This document shows positions 46,402 through 57,917 of a stretch of DNA of 64,000 bases, in pieces. Under the pieces are notes generated by a model. It worked only from the letters and a program-made list of their open reading frames with translations, was not told the origin of the DNA and made no database searches. How positions within the stretch are numbered: the stretch's first letter is position 1; every line of letters starts with the position of its first letter. Position numbers and translations under genes: made by a program. Origin of the DNA: Wurfbainia villosa (Eukaryota > Streptophyta > Magnoliopsida > Zingiberales > Zingiberaceae); assembly GCA_025175895.1 (NCBI GenBank), contig CM045991.1:83873174-83937173 (forward strand), in the 5' to 3' direction.

Positions 46402-49175
46402 TACTAAAAGACTATGTTGTCCTCAAACTGTCATACATCTGATTCTCATTCCGTCCACATTCCTATCAAAAGCTCTCGTTGGAAGGGTCTTAGTGAAAGG
46501 ATCTGTCAGGTTATCCTCTGATGTAATCTTGGCCACAACAACTTCTCCTCTCTTTACGATTTCTCGTATCAGGTGGTACTTGCACTATATGTGTTTACTT
46601 GCCTTATGGGCTCGTGGTTCCTTCGAGTTTGTAACTGCACCACTATTATCACAATAAATTGTGATAGTTCTGGGCAAACCAGGAATCACATCCAAGTCCA
46701 TCAAGAAGTTCCTGAGCCACACAGCTTCTTTGGCCGCCTCGTAGGTCGCCATACGTACTCAGCTTCCATGGTAGAGTCTGCCACGCATTTCTACTTGACA
46801 CTCCTCCATACAATGGCTCCACCTCCCAAAGTAAACACAAAACCTGAGGTAGACTTACTATTATCCCTGTCTGATTGGAAGTCGGAATATGTGTAACCCA
46901 CGGGGATTAATTGGTCTGCCTGGTAAACTAGCATATAATTCCTAGTCCTTCTTAGGTACTTCAATATATGCTTTACCGCAGTCCAATGTCCCTCGCTCGA
47001 TTACTCGATATCCGCTAATCATGCCCACAAAGAAAGCGTATATCCGGGTCTCATACATAGCATCGTATACATGAGGCTTCATACTACCGAAGCATAAGGA
47101 ACCACCTTCATCTCCTCTATCTCCTCAGATGTTCTAGGACACATCTCCTTAGATAAAGAAACTCCATGTCTGAAAGGTAGAAAACCTTTCTTGGAGTTTT
47201 GCATGCTAAAATGATCCATAATTGTGTCTATGTATGAAGCTTGAGATAAGCACAACATTCTTTTCCTGTGATCCCTTATAACCTTGATCCCAAGGATGTA
47301 TCCCACTTCTCGCAAGTCTTTCATATCAAACTGTTTGGACAACCATACCCTTACATCCGATAACACCTTGATATTGTTGTCAATTAACAAAATATCATCT
47401 ACATATAGTACAAGAAATACCACTACGTTTCCGTCACATCTCTTGTATACACAAGACTCATCCGGACTTTAAATAAATCCATAAGACTAGATTACCTCAT
47501 CAAAGTGGATGTTCCAAGACCTCAAAGCTTGCTTCAATCCACAAATGGACCGATTAAGCTTACACACAAGATGCTCTTTGCCCTTTGCAATGAATCCTTC
47601 TGGTTGCTTCATATAGATGTTTTTCTCAAGACTTCCATTAAGGAAAGTTGTCTTGACATCCATCTGCCATACCTCATAATCCATATGAGCGGCAATACAT
47701 AAGAGAATCCGGATAGACTTAAGCATAACTATCGGCGAAAAGGATTCCTCATAATCGATACCCTCTTTCTAAGTATACCCCTTCGCAAAAAGCCTCGCTT
47801 TGAAGGTCTCAACCTTGACATCTATTCCTCTCTTTCTTTTGTAGATCCACTTGCAACCAATAGTTTTTACACCATCGGGTGGTTCTACTAGCTCCCAGAC
47901 CTGATTTGAATCAATAGATTCAATCTCAGTATTCATTGCACTTTGCCAAGATACCGCATCTTTATCTTGGATTGCCTCGTCATATGTCCAGGGTTCAGGT
48001 TCATGTTCGCCAGGGACCAAATCAGAAGATTCTCCCAAGAACATGAATCTATCAGGCTGTCTAACAACCCTCCCACTATGATGAGATATCACTTGTGTAT
48101 CCTCTGTGACACGCGGTGCAGTGACTTGTGGTATATCCTCTTGTACCGGTGATACTGAAGAAGTGACTTCCCCTTTCAATTCCTCCAAAATAATCTTACT
48201 CATGGGCTTGTGGTTCATCACATAGTCTTCCTCTAGAAATCTAGCGTTCATGCTAACGATCATCCTCTGATCTCTAGGACTATAAAACAAACCACCTTTC
48301 GTTCCTCTAGGATAGCCAATGAACATGCGTACTTTTGTATGAGGTTCCAACTTACCAGCATCTGCCTTCAACACATGTGTTAGACTCTCCCAAATTCAAA
48401 TATGTCATAGACTAGGCTTTCGCCCAGTCCACAATTCTGTGGGAGTAGAAGGCACTAATTTAGATAGAACCAAGTTCAGAATGTACACTGCTGTATCTAG
48501 AGCATATCCCCAGAACAAATTTGGCAACTCAGAATAACTCATCATCAATCTAACCATCTCCATAAGAGTCATATTCCTTCGCTCTACTACACCATTCTGC
48601 TGGGGTGTGCAAGGTGCAAACAATTGGGATTGAATCCCAGCCTCTGATAAGTAATTCCTAAACTCTCTCAAGAGGTACTCACCACCACGATCAGATTGTA
48701 GTGTCTTGATACTTTTACCTTGTCGTTTCTCCACATCAGCCTTGAATTCTTTGAACTTGTAAAAGCATTCAGACTTGCGGCACATCAAGTAAATGTATCC
48801 ATATCTCAAATAATCATCTGTAAAAGAGACGAAATACTCAAAACCACCTCTAGCCTGGATAGACATGGGACCACACAAATCAGAATGAACCAATTCTAAC
48901 ACATCTCTGGCTCTATACCCCTTGGCCTTAAAAGGCCTCTTGGTCATTTTACCCTCCAAGCAAGATTCGTAGGTTGGGAAATCTTCCACCACTAATGAAT
49001 CCAGAGGTCCATCAGCTATCAACCTTTGAATTTTTCTTAGGTTAATATGACCAATCCTAAGATGCCAAAGATATGTTTGGTTCATCTTCGAAGATTCTTT
49101 TCTCTTATTAGAATTAGAAAATGAGTTATTAACTTCTATTTGCATCGTAGGAGCTTTTGGTTCAAGTGTATACAA
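46402..49175 (-). pseudogene. Element H pol: integrase, RT, RNase H
   Basis: Minus strand, broken into at least five frames. 49175-48405: LWHLRIGHINLRKIQ, SDLCGPMSIQARGGF, LQSDRGGEYLLREF and QQNGVVERRNMTLMEM, the integrase core residues. 48374-47769: MFIGYPRGTKGGLFY, then GCKWIYKRKRGIDV at the start of RT. 47726-47487: QMDVKTTFLNGSLEKNIYM. 47423-47079: LVLYVDDILLIDN with the catalytic pair. The RNase H box is YCDNSGAVTNSKEPRAHKASK near 46650, followed by a stop. There is no protease (see findings). Confidence 0.87.
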
Positions 49176-49944
49176 ATTGTTTCAATGACTAGACCAAAAG
49201 ATATACCTTTGTTCTTCTTGCAGTTGGGGCAGTCCTTCTTCCAGTGTCCAGTCTGCTTACAAGTGAAGCACTTGTCTTTCGGCTTCTTCACTCCTCCCTG
49301 AGTTCCTCCCACCGCCTTTGCCCCAGCTTGTTTCTTCTTCTTCTTGCCTTTCGGCTTAGAAGTAGAAACCTTTTGGGCAACCATGGCTTCTCGAGCACTC
49401 CGAAAAATCCTCTGCCTCGAGTTCGCCGAAGCTCCAACGAATACAACATCTTGTTCATGTTGTAGTTCAGGCGAAACTGCTCAAAACTCCTAGGTAGAGA
49501 CTGAAGAATGATATCGACCTGGGTTTCCCCATCGATCTCAGCTCCGAGGACTTCCAACTCATTCAAATGAGCCATCATCTTGAGCACATGATCCCTCACG
49601 GGTGTTCTCTCGATCATGGTGGTCGTCATCAAGTTCCTCATGGTTTCCTACCTGGCAGCCTGATTCTGGTATCTGAAAAGATCTTTGAGATCGAGCATCA
49701 TGTCATAAGTAGTGGGCATGGCTTGATGTTGATGTTGCAGTACATTTGACATAGATGCCAAAATGTAACACCGCGCTATCTCATCGGCCTTGATCCACTT
49801 CTTATAACTCTCCTTCTCCTTTTCCCCAGAATCATCTGCAGGCTCAGCAGTCAAGACAATGTCAAGATTCCTCTTCCAATCAACATAGTTGGGTCCAGTA
49901 AGTTTATTTTCTTTCAGTATCACAGCAAGCGGGTTGAAAGTCAT
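49176..49944 (-). pseudogene. Element H gag
   Basis: Starts MTFNPLAVILKENKLTGPNY (49944), with NYVDWKRNLDIVLTAE. After a stop near 49648 it continues TMRNLMTTTMIERTPVRDHV, then VDIILQSLPRSFEQFRLNYN in the 49641-49288 piece. A frame change leads to a lysine-rich stretch and the CCHC zinc knuckle CFTCKQTGHWKKDC (near 49250). Gag-type nucleic acid binding; not expressible as it stands. Confidence 0.85.
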
Positions 49945-50977
49945 TTTGAAAACAACCTAAGAATCACATAGATCAAAACATTAGATTTCAAAAAATTATT
50001 GATTCCTCAAATAATAAAATTTTAAAATCAACCAACACCTCAAAACACCGAGAATATCGTATGCCACGATAGTGTGGACGTATACGAATTATTCATTTGT
50101 AAGAGGAGGTTTCACCCATTAATTTTACTATCTTGTCAACCTAACTTTTTGACAAATAAAATTAATAGTTGGTTCCTCTTCAGCCTTACAAATAAAAGTA
50201 GTGACTTCGATGGGGAGGATACTTATATTTGTATCTAAGTGTTTGCCATTACTCGGTACCAAGGTAATTATCTCTGGTTATGTGCCTTCCGATGGGGAAG
50301 TACACACGCTCCTTAATAATTTCCTATAACCATATTCGACCTTGTGATCCGCAAACAAACTCATCCGATGGGGAGGAAGGCACTCAGAGCCGATGCACAA
50401 GTTTGTTTGCATCACATGTCAAATTGTAATGGAGGTCGTGGGAATTTATAAAAATATCCCTCTCCCACTTAGTAATTTAAAATTGAGGAATTTTATAGCC
50501 TACGACATGCATATCAAACAATAAGCAATAAATATGAAAAAGAAATATTTTCCAACTATTATGGTTTTTATCTCCAATATGCCTCTCGTCGTATCGCCGT
50601 CTCGTCCGCTCCTCCCTATGCCATGTACAAGCCATCCGGAGATCGGAGCCGAGAAAAACTATCTTAATTTACATCCATCGATCCTACGAAGGAGTGTACA
50701 TGAAATCTAGATCAAAAGTAAACTAAAATAAAAAGAGTGGCTAAACAATGTCGTATCTAATTACAAAAATTAAATACTAGCCTTGTCAACCCCGAGGATT
50801 CAACAAAGTATACAATTACACACATACAATCACAAACACACATATGGCCATAATAGTTGGATCCTATGCCTGCAACCAAAAAGTTAACCTATGCACATCC
50901 TACTATTATCCGGCACATATAATATATGAAAAGTACATAAAAGTAACCGAATCCTAAACACAAAACCGGAAACCGTG
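49945..50977 (-). other. Element H untranslated leader
   Basis: About 1 kb between gag and PBS with no coding signal. It contains repeated gatggggag motifs (50209, 50294, 50367) and AT-rich sequence. Confidence 0.55.
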
Positions 50978-50989
50978 GCTCTGATACCA
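50978..50989 (-). promoter_or_regulatory. Element H primer binding site
   Basis: The minus strand reads TGGTATCAGAGC, two bases from the 5' LTR. Confidence 0.92.
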
Positions 50990-50991
50990 CT

Positions 50992-52852
50992 TGAAGGTAG
51001 GAAACTTCGCTTCCCACTTCAACTCAGTCGCTTGTTCTTGGCGATCCCATCGACGTCCCCAGATTAAAAAAAATTAATCCTAGACAAAAGGGATCGCCCC
51101 AATCGTTTCATCGTCGTGCTATTCGATTAGAGTAGTCACTTGAACAAACTTGTCGCTCACAATCAACCTCTATTCTACGAATACCGTGGAATGAGCGATG
51201 TATGGATCGCCGACTTTTGCATTTGTATTCGGGGCCCAAGTATATTTAACCATACAAACAAAATAAATAACATGTATATGATTGAAAAACAATTATAGAC
51301 ATGTTACAAAATAAAATAGACAATCGTTATACCTCTCGATCTTCTATTGTATATCCTTCCTCCTTTTGGACGTCGTGTGGGCGACGATCTTCCAAAAGTT
51401 GAAATTCCTAGATCACCAATCTTCCTATCCTTGTTCTCTCCAAACAAAGGAAGATCAATAACAAAACTCTTCCTCTCTTTACTTGCGCCAACCACCAAGC
51501 ACCAACTTGGTGTGCACCGGCCAAAGGATTGGATGAAGAAGATTAATGTCGGCCAAGAGCTCCAAGGGAAGAACCTAAGCTTTGTTTCCACCGGCCAAGG
51601 AGAAGAGAAGGAGGGCTTGAACACCGGACAAGGAGAAGGGAAAAGAAGATGGGCGCCAACCACCAAGGAAGAAGAAGAAGAAAGGAAACAAATTCCTTAT
51701 TTGTGGCCGCCCAAGCCTCCAAACCCTAAGCCTCCCAAACCCTAATCCTATCTCTTTTCTAATTCATCTTGCCGCCCACCCTAAAGACCCTTTTTATAGA
51801 GTTAGGGATAAGCCTTGTTTTAATCTCCACCATTGGTTCTAGGGATTAATCTCATCCGTCGGATCTAGAGATTTAATCTCAACCGTCGGATCTAGAGATT
51901 TAATCTCTACCGTTGGATCTAGAGTTTTGTTTTGAACCATTGGATCTAGGCTTTATGAGGTTTTATTAAGCTACAATAGGGACCATGAGGAGGAGTTGGA
52001 TCTTGGCCACCCAATGGATCAAGCCCACATAAAGTCCGATCCATTAATGATAATCCAATCCACTAAAGGATTATCATTGATCTACCTCACCAACTCTCAT
52101 AAGTTAATATAGGCTCCATATATTATTTGTACATTTATCTCCCCGTGTTTAAGATCTCGAATGTTCGTCGATTAATTAATTTATTGACCATTAATTAATC
52201 AACATATAACTCCATGAGTAGTACCACTCAACCTTTTCATCATGCCGGACCAAGTCCACCTGTAGGGTTTACATGATGAACCTTATGAGCTCCTCAAGAG
52301 AACATTATCATCCTAATATATAGGACACAGTTTCCTCCTATAATCAACAACACACCATATAAGTAATATCATTTCCCAACTTACCGAGCCTATCGATTTA
52401 CTCTATAAATCTCGCCCATTGGTAAATCAAAGAAATGAATACTAAGTATATGTGCCTGTTATTATATCGGGATTAAGAGCATGTATAATATAATATCTGA
52501 GGTCCGATTTGATTATGTAGTCAGCAATAAATCGAATCACCTCTAAGTCGGTCCTGCTCAATACACACAAAGTGCACTAGTGTGATTCTTTGGTCAAAAC
52601 AAACCAATATCAAATCACACTACAACCATACCAATGGTTTGTCCAAAGCCATCTCGTTTGTGAGCCTTTACTTATACTTTACAATGAGTCGATAACAAGA
52701 TCTGTTGTGTGACACTACACATCATGTTATCTACAATGTAATGTATTAGACAATATGCATAACCATAAATATGCAAACAATGATCATGTGATTCTTATTT
52801 CAAAATAAAGATGTTCATACAAAAGATAGACTTTTCAGTATACATCCCAACA
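50992..52852 (-). repeat. Element H 5' LTR (1861 bp)
   Basis: Partner of 44526-46389; the GCTCG duplication follows at 52853-52857. The TATA sequence is at 51790-51798. Chance open frames at 51304-51745 mirror those in the 3' LTR. Confidence 0.9.
51790..51798 (-). promoter_or_regulatory. TATA box of element H 5' LTR
   Basis: TATAAAAAG on the minus strand, matching 45326-45334. Confidence 0.55.
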
Positions 52853-53409
52853 GCTCGTTCAACTCAACAAGCATAATGTCATCATTTTCAGACAAGAGAA
52901 ATAAATATCTCTTAGGCTGACGACGTATCCTATCAGACCTACAAAGAGGTTGGTCTACATGAACAGGTTGTTGCTCCATAATTTTTTGTGCAACAATCTC
53001 ATTATCCACAATACTTTGTGGAGCCTATTCAATTCCCATCTTAGTGCTATCTATATCTTGAACTTCTTCAAGATGGATTTTACTCTCACTAGTTCTTCTT
53101 GAAATGAACTCTCGTTCTAGAAAGATGTCATTTCTTCATGACAAACACTTTGCCTTGTGTAGGATTGTAGAAGTAATATCCTTTGGTTTCCTTAGGCTAT
53201 CCTACAAAGTAGCACTTATCTGATTTGGGGCCTAGTTTGTCGGAGACTTAACATCGAACATAAGCCTCATAACCCCAAATCTTCATAAAAGACATCTTGG
53301 GACTCATCCTAGTCCATATTGCATATGGTGTCTTTATAACTGCCTTAGATGGGACGCGGTTAAGTGTGAAACCAATCGTCTCTAAAGCATATCCCCAGAA
53401 GAAAGAAGG
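52853..53409 (-). pseudogene. Element F pol: integrase C-terminal part and linker
   Basis: Continues F coding between H and C. The minus strand has SFFWGYALETIGFTLNRVPS and MSFMKIWGYEAYVRC (ending at the C junction near 53409), later MEQQPVHVDQPLCRSDRIRR and YLFLLSENDDIMLVELNE up to the H junction. The frame is interrupted near 53100-53240. Confidence 0.82.
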
Positions 53410-54826
53410 TGTTGGTGCAATCGGCCTAGGTTGACTCGAGTTTGACTCGAGCAGTATTTTGATGATAGACAAAACTTATGACATGTTCATAGGAAAGTCC
53501 AACATGGAGTTGGCATGAAAAATCCAAGCATGGAGCTTGGTGTGGAAAAGTCCAAAGCATTGAAGTCGCACTTGGTGCTTTGTGAGAAATGCATTGTGAA
53601 GTCATGCGCTTGGTGCATGTGGGAAGTCTTGAGAACTTGGCAAGTTCACTAGGCTCGGGGTCCTTGAGTCGGTGAAGGATGGCATTGCGAAGCCATGCAC
53701 TTGGTGCATCCGAGGGACCACCGGACGGGGAGCGAATGGAGTGAGGCTAAAGGGAAGCATACTTCAAGGGCATGAGACACAAAGGATGGCATTGCGAAGT
53801 CATACGCTTGACACATCCAAGGGACGTAGGCCGAGGGAAGCGAGCTTCGGTGGGGAACTCCATGAGGGATAAGGTGGACTTGGCCAAGTGGCTAAGACTA
53901 AGTGTCGGAGGCTCAAACTTGATGTTTGAGGGTTTATCCCGATGGTCGGATACTCAAACAACTTGGTGTTTGAGGTTTTGCCCGACAGCAGTCGACTGGC
54001 ACAGGTGCCAGTTCGACTGATCCAAGTTGACTAGGGTTCGACTAGTGTTAGACTGCAGTTTTATGCTTGGCGATCATGCCATGGATCGGGCATTGATCGA
54101 TGTCGGATATATGATCGCTAGAGGGATGGCGATCGGCCGATTGGAATGTCACGAACCAAAATGCTCCGTAGCCGATTGACAATGACTATTAGGTCACGGT
54201 CGGTGATGGACATGATCAATCGACTGGTAAGTGATCCATTGGAACTTGTCCAATGTGGATCTGGCCGTTGTGAGACAACGGCTACAGGGGCAGTCGACTG
54301 GGGCCTTTTGGCAATCGACTGTTGGACGCGAAATCATCTTGATGCAGGTTATAAATGGAGCTCAAGATGGAGGATTTCTCCAAGACTTTTGTGAAGCTAT
54401 TGGAGGGGAATTGCTGTTGCATTCTAGACCTTCAAGAGCCATCTAAAGCAAGCAACAAGAAAGTGATCAAAGCAATTGTGTAAAAGTTCTCTTTTGTATT
54501 GTCTTTGTATTTCTTCTTGTATTTCATATTACTTGTTGTAATAGCTTGTACGAGGTTTCTCCACCTCTGACGTGTAGTCGAGAAGGAGTTTAGTTAGTTC
54601 CATGTGCATAACTAGAGCTCGGTGAGCTCGCCCATGGAGTAGGAATCATTCGGTTCCGAACCACGTATATCTTGTGTATTGTTGGGTGCTTGCATTGTTG
54701 TTATCATTATTATTGTTATTTACGCTAACGCGACAATCGTGAGCGAGCAAGAAGAATGATCGTATTCCATCGTACGACGATTGAGGGCTATTCACCCCCC
54801 TCTAGCCGGCCACCATCGTCCCTACA
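53410..54826 (+). repeat. Element C 5' LTR (1417 bp)
   Basis: TGTTGGTGCAATCGG..CCCTACA. Contains aagtccaa/cttggtg modules at 53490-53800. In the 53990-54330 region it has GATCG motifs where the 3' LTR has GTCGAC palindromes (2 GTCGAC here versus 11 there). Confidence 0.92.
54350..54357 (+). promoter_or_regulatory. TATA box of element C 5' LTR
   Basis: TATAAATG in gcaggttataaatggagctc, identical in the 3' LTR (58851-58858). Confidence 0.55.
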
Positions 54827-54828
54827 AG

Positions 54829-54840
54829 TGGTATCAGAGC
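54829..54840 (+). promoter_or_regulatory. Element C primer binding site
   Basis: TGGTATCAGAGC, perfect match to the tRNA-iMet type, two bases after the LTR end. Confidence 0.93.
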
Positions 54841-54889
54841 CAAGTCGCTTGTTGAGGACTAACCGCCGCAACAAGCACTTCATCAAGAG

Positions 54890-56461
54890 ATGGCCGGTTC
54901 TAATATTCATCCACCGAAATTCGATGGAGACTTTTCTTGGTGGAAGAAAAGGATGGAGCTATATCTCGAAACCGACTTTGATTTTATGATTATTGTAGAA
55001 AACGATTTTGAGATACCTAGGGATAAAGACAACAAGCAAATTGAGAAGTCAAGGTGGACTGAAGACCAAATCAAGGACTTCGAGACAAATCTCAAGGTAA
55101 TCGAATTACTTAGTGATTCGATTCCTAACAACATTTCGTCTAGATTGGGTAATTTTAGGGATGCAAAGGAATTATGGGAGAAGATAATGAAATTCCAAGA
55201 AAATTTCCAACCGGCACAAGTAGAGGAGAATGCCGAGGAAGAATCGCCATCCACATTTGATGATGTTGATGATTTGGTGGACACCTCCACCTCTAGTATT
55301 GAGGGGGAGGAGAGGCAATCTTTCACTCCGGAGCAAGATCAAAACGAGGCATCTACCTCCGGAAGAAGTGATCAAGAGTCCTCCACTTCTCTAGGTAACT
55401 CAAGCATAATGATTTTAAATAAAGATCACATAATATGCTTTGAGTGTAAGGAGAAAGGGAATTACAAGAGTAAATGCCCAAAATTGGCTAAAAAGAAGAC
55501 ACCGACACCAAAAGTCAACCCAAAGTCAAAGGATGCCAGAGTTCCCACAACTAGAAGCAAAGAGCACATTGTATGCTTTAAATGCAATCAAAAGGGACAC
55601 TGCCAAAGCCAATGTCCTAGGGGGAGGAAGAATGGGCAAGAAGGTGTATCTCATGTAGGGGGAGCTTCTCAAGCTAATCCTAAGGTAAATTTAGTTAATG
55701 CACCTTCAATTCCTAGAATTAAAAGGCATGCTAAGAATTATTTTAGTTCTCTTGCAATTATAAATGAAAAGCATGCTAGTAGAAATAATAAGGTTTATTG
55801 CTTAGGTGCCAAGCATGTTCATATAACTAAGGACAAACCTAGGACCAATAACACTAGACCAATCCTACCTAGGGAGTCAATTAGGAGAATAGAAGAGAAC
55901 TTGGGCATTAACCCCAAGAAATCTAGGCACATGCCTAAGAAGAAGAACATTTCCCAAAAGATAAATAAAAACTCAAAATTGGGAAAATTAAAGCTAGAAA
56001 ACCAAGTCTTGAGGTCAAGACTTGAGAAAATAGAGAAAATACTTAGAATCATAGAAAATTCAATTCTAGGGTCAAATGCCCAAAAGTCAAGACCTAGGAT
56101 TCAAGAACGGTCTAAGGGCAAGGAAGGTTTGGGTCACAAACCTAAGCCCAAAAAGACTTATCATAATGTTCTATTTTATTATGGAACAATTTCTAGGTCT
56201 AGAAAAATCAAGGGTAATAGGGAAGCTATCCCTAAGACTAGCCATGGTGTTTGCTTAGTGGCTAAGGACTTAAGGAAAACCAAGAAAGTCACTAAGAAGG
56301 TCAAAGGGGGAGTTACCCCTAGGTTTGACTTAGGAAAGACCCAAAAGACTATGACTTCAAAGCCTAAAAGGGTCATTAGGAAGGTATCTAGGAAGTTATC
56401 CCTAGTGAATACCTTGTTAACCCAAGGAGCTCCAATAGGTATTGGGTTCCTAGGAGCGTGA
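54890..56461 (+). CDS. Element C gag (Sirevirus-type), intact 523 codons
   Basis: Start chosen at MAGSNIHPPKFDGD, 49 nt after the PBS. The N-terminal gag region has FSWWKKRMELYLETDFDF, then NFRDAKELWEKIMKFQEN (codons 85-105). An acidic Ser/Glu-rich stretch runs about 106-165. Two zinc knuckles follow: CFECKEKGNYKSKC (codon 183, with Asn in place of the usual His) and CFKCNQKGHCQSQC (codon 229, complete CCHC). A basic Asn/Lys-rich region, a coiled coil (KLKLENQVLRSRLEKIEKIL, about 363-385) and a GLGHKPKPKK motif complete it. The product would bind and package retrotransposon RNA in cytoplasmic particles. In the next frame the end reads as a WVPRSV-type peptide, the usual Sirevirus gag-pol junction, after which pol is absent. 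It is the only long unbroken gag in the window. Confidence 0.9.
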   Translation: MAGSNIHPPKFDGDFSWWKKRMELYLETDFDFMIIVENDFEIPRDKDNKQIEKSRWTEDQIKDFETNLKVIELLSDSIPNNISSRLGNFRDAKELWEKIMKFQENFQPAQVEENAEEESPSTFDDVDDLVDTSTSSIEGEERQSFTPEQDQNEASTSGRSDQESSTSLGNSSIMILNKDHIICFECKEKGNYKSKCPKLAKKKTPTPKVNPKSKDARVPTTRSKEHIVCFKCNQKGHCQSQCPRGRKNGQEGVSHVGGASQANPKVNLVNAPSIPRIKRHAKNYFSSLAIINEKHASRNNKVYCLGAKHVHITKDKPRTNNTRPILPRESIRRIEENLGINPKKSRHMPKKKNISQKINKNSKLGKLKLENQVLRSRLEKIEKILRIIENSILGSNAQKSRPRIQERSKGKEGLGHKPKPKKTYHNVLFYYGTISRSRKIKGNREAIPKTSHGVCLVAKDLRKTKKVTKKVKGGVTPRFDLGKTQKTMTSKPKRVIRKVSRKLSLVNTLLTQGAPIGIGFLGA

Positions 56462-57917
56462 TCGATTCACGCTAGATGGGTTAGGGTGTGTCAACCCTAA
56501 GTGGATGGGTAGTTAACCTAGCCATGATGAGTTGACACATTAGGATGTGTCAATGTGCTTGAGAAGTTGAAAAATGATTAAATTGGCACAATTATGTCCT
56601 AGAAGTATTTGTGTGTCATTTTGGATTTATGGCACACTTGGGAGATAATGGTATTAAGGAAAAATAGAATTAATTCCTAGAAATGACAATTTGAATTTAA
56701 CACTTAGGTATCCCATACCTTAGTATCTTATAATTGCCATGATTTATTTTCCTTGCCATGATATGACATCATGTTCATTTTTATCTCTAAAGTGTCATGA
56801 TCATGTTTAGACTTATTTTTATGTCATGTATGCTAACATTTCATTCACATGTCATGACATCATGATTTTGGCACATGTTTAGTTATATCACATATATGCC
56901 ATAATCATATCATGCATAAAATAAAATGAAATTAAGGACTATGGCATGATTTAATGGGAATCAAATAATGTTGCCTTAGAATATGCATGAGACCATTAAA
57001 GAATAAAAATCCACATCTCACTAGAATACTTGCCTTGAATGTGTTTTGCACATTTAGATACAAGTGAGATGTTTAGGAAAAAGAAATTAAAGGTTTTAAA
57101 AATATTTTGAAAAACCTTAGTGAAGTCTATCTTTTGATAGCTATCGCCATTGAATGGGATGATACAAAGAGGGCTCTTTATTGAAGCTTTTCTTAACTTT
57201 TGGACTTTGTATCAATCTCACTAATTTGTGGGTAAAATAATTTTCAAATATTTTTCACCCATAATGATTGTGATAAGTAATATACATACCAAATTTCAAG
57301 ATTTTTCAACATATGTATATTTACTTACGAATTTCGGAAATTTGATTCTGAAAACTCAGAAAACTACAATGATTATCAGATCGCCATGTAGGCTACGATC
57401 GATAGGGGTGGCAATGATCGGTTTCTAAATTATGGTTAGGCCTATATTGAGCTATGTTTTAGTCCCCTAACCACTCCTAACCCTAGGAAAATGCTTGGGA
57501 GAGCATTAGAAAGGGTGGAAATCCATTGGACATGGATTAGGAGAAGTGTTTAGGGAGAGTATCAATTTTAAGGTGGATGAGAGTTCATTGTTGAACTTTG
57601 CCTTAATTTTGATTTGTTTAATGTTCCTATTGGCTTAGGGACTCTCCAAGGACATTGTTGGTGCAATGGTCAAGGGAGTAAGCCTTTAGGGGTAGACATG
57701 TGTTCCTCCAAGGGAGAGATTGTAAGATCTCATTGGGATATGAGACATTCATACCCTTGGGGAGGACCTTTTTGATGTAATGTCAAAAAGGGGAAGAAGT
57801 TACCAAGTTACCAATTAGGGTTCGTTGGAATTCTCATTGGGATGTGAGAATTGCCAATATGGGAGAATTGGTAGACTTGAGATGGTAATTTTGTCAATCA
57901 TCAAAAAGGGAGAGAAT
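56462..57917 (+). other. Element C 3' non-coding region with polypurine tracts
   Basis: No coding signal; collinear with 23441-25257 of element E. Purine tracts lie at 57709-57720, 57785-57799 and 57903-57917, the last touching the LTR. An LTR-start look-alike TGTTGGTGCAAT occurs at 57656-57667 and at the same place in E (24863-24874). Confidence 0.7.

Larger units (their letters stand above)
44526..52852 (-). mobile_element. Element H: complete-ended Ty1/copia, protease region missing
   Basis: LTRs at 44526-46389 and 50992-52852 (TGAAGG..CCAACA on the plus strand), PBS and polypurine tract in place, and target duplication GCTCG (44521-44525, 52853-52857). The interior (46390-50991) encodes gag, integrase, RT and RNase H on the minus strand, with many breaks. 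The LTRs differ by eye at roughly 20 of the first 230 positions, so H is older than A. Confidence 0.9.
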
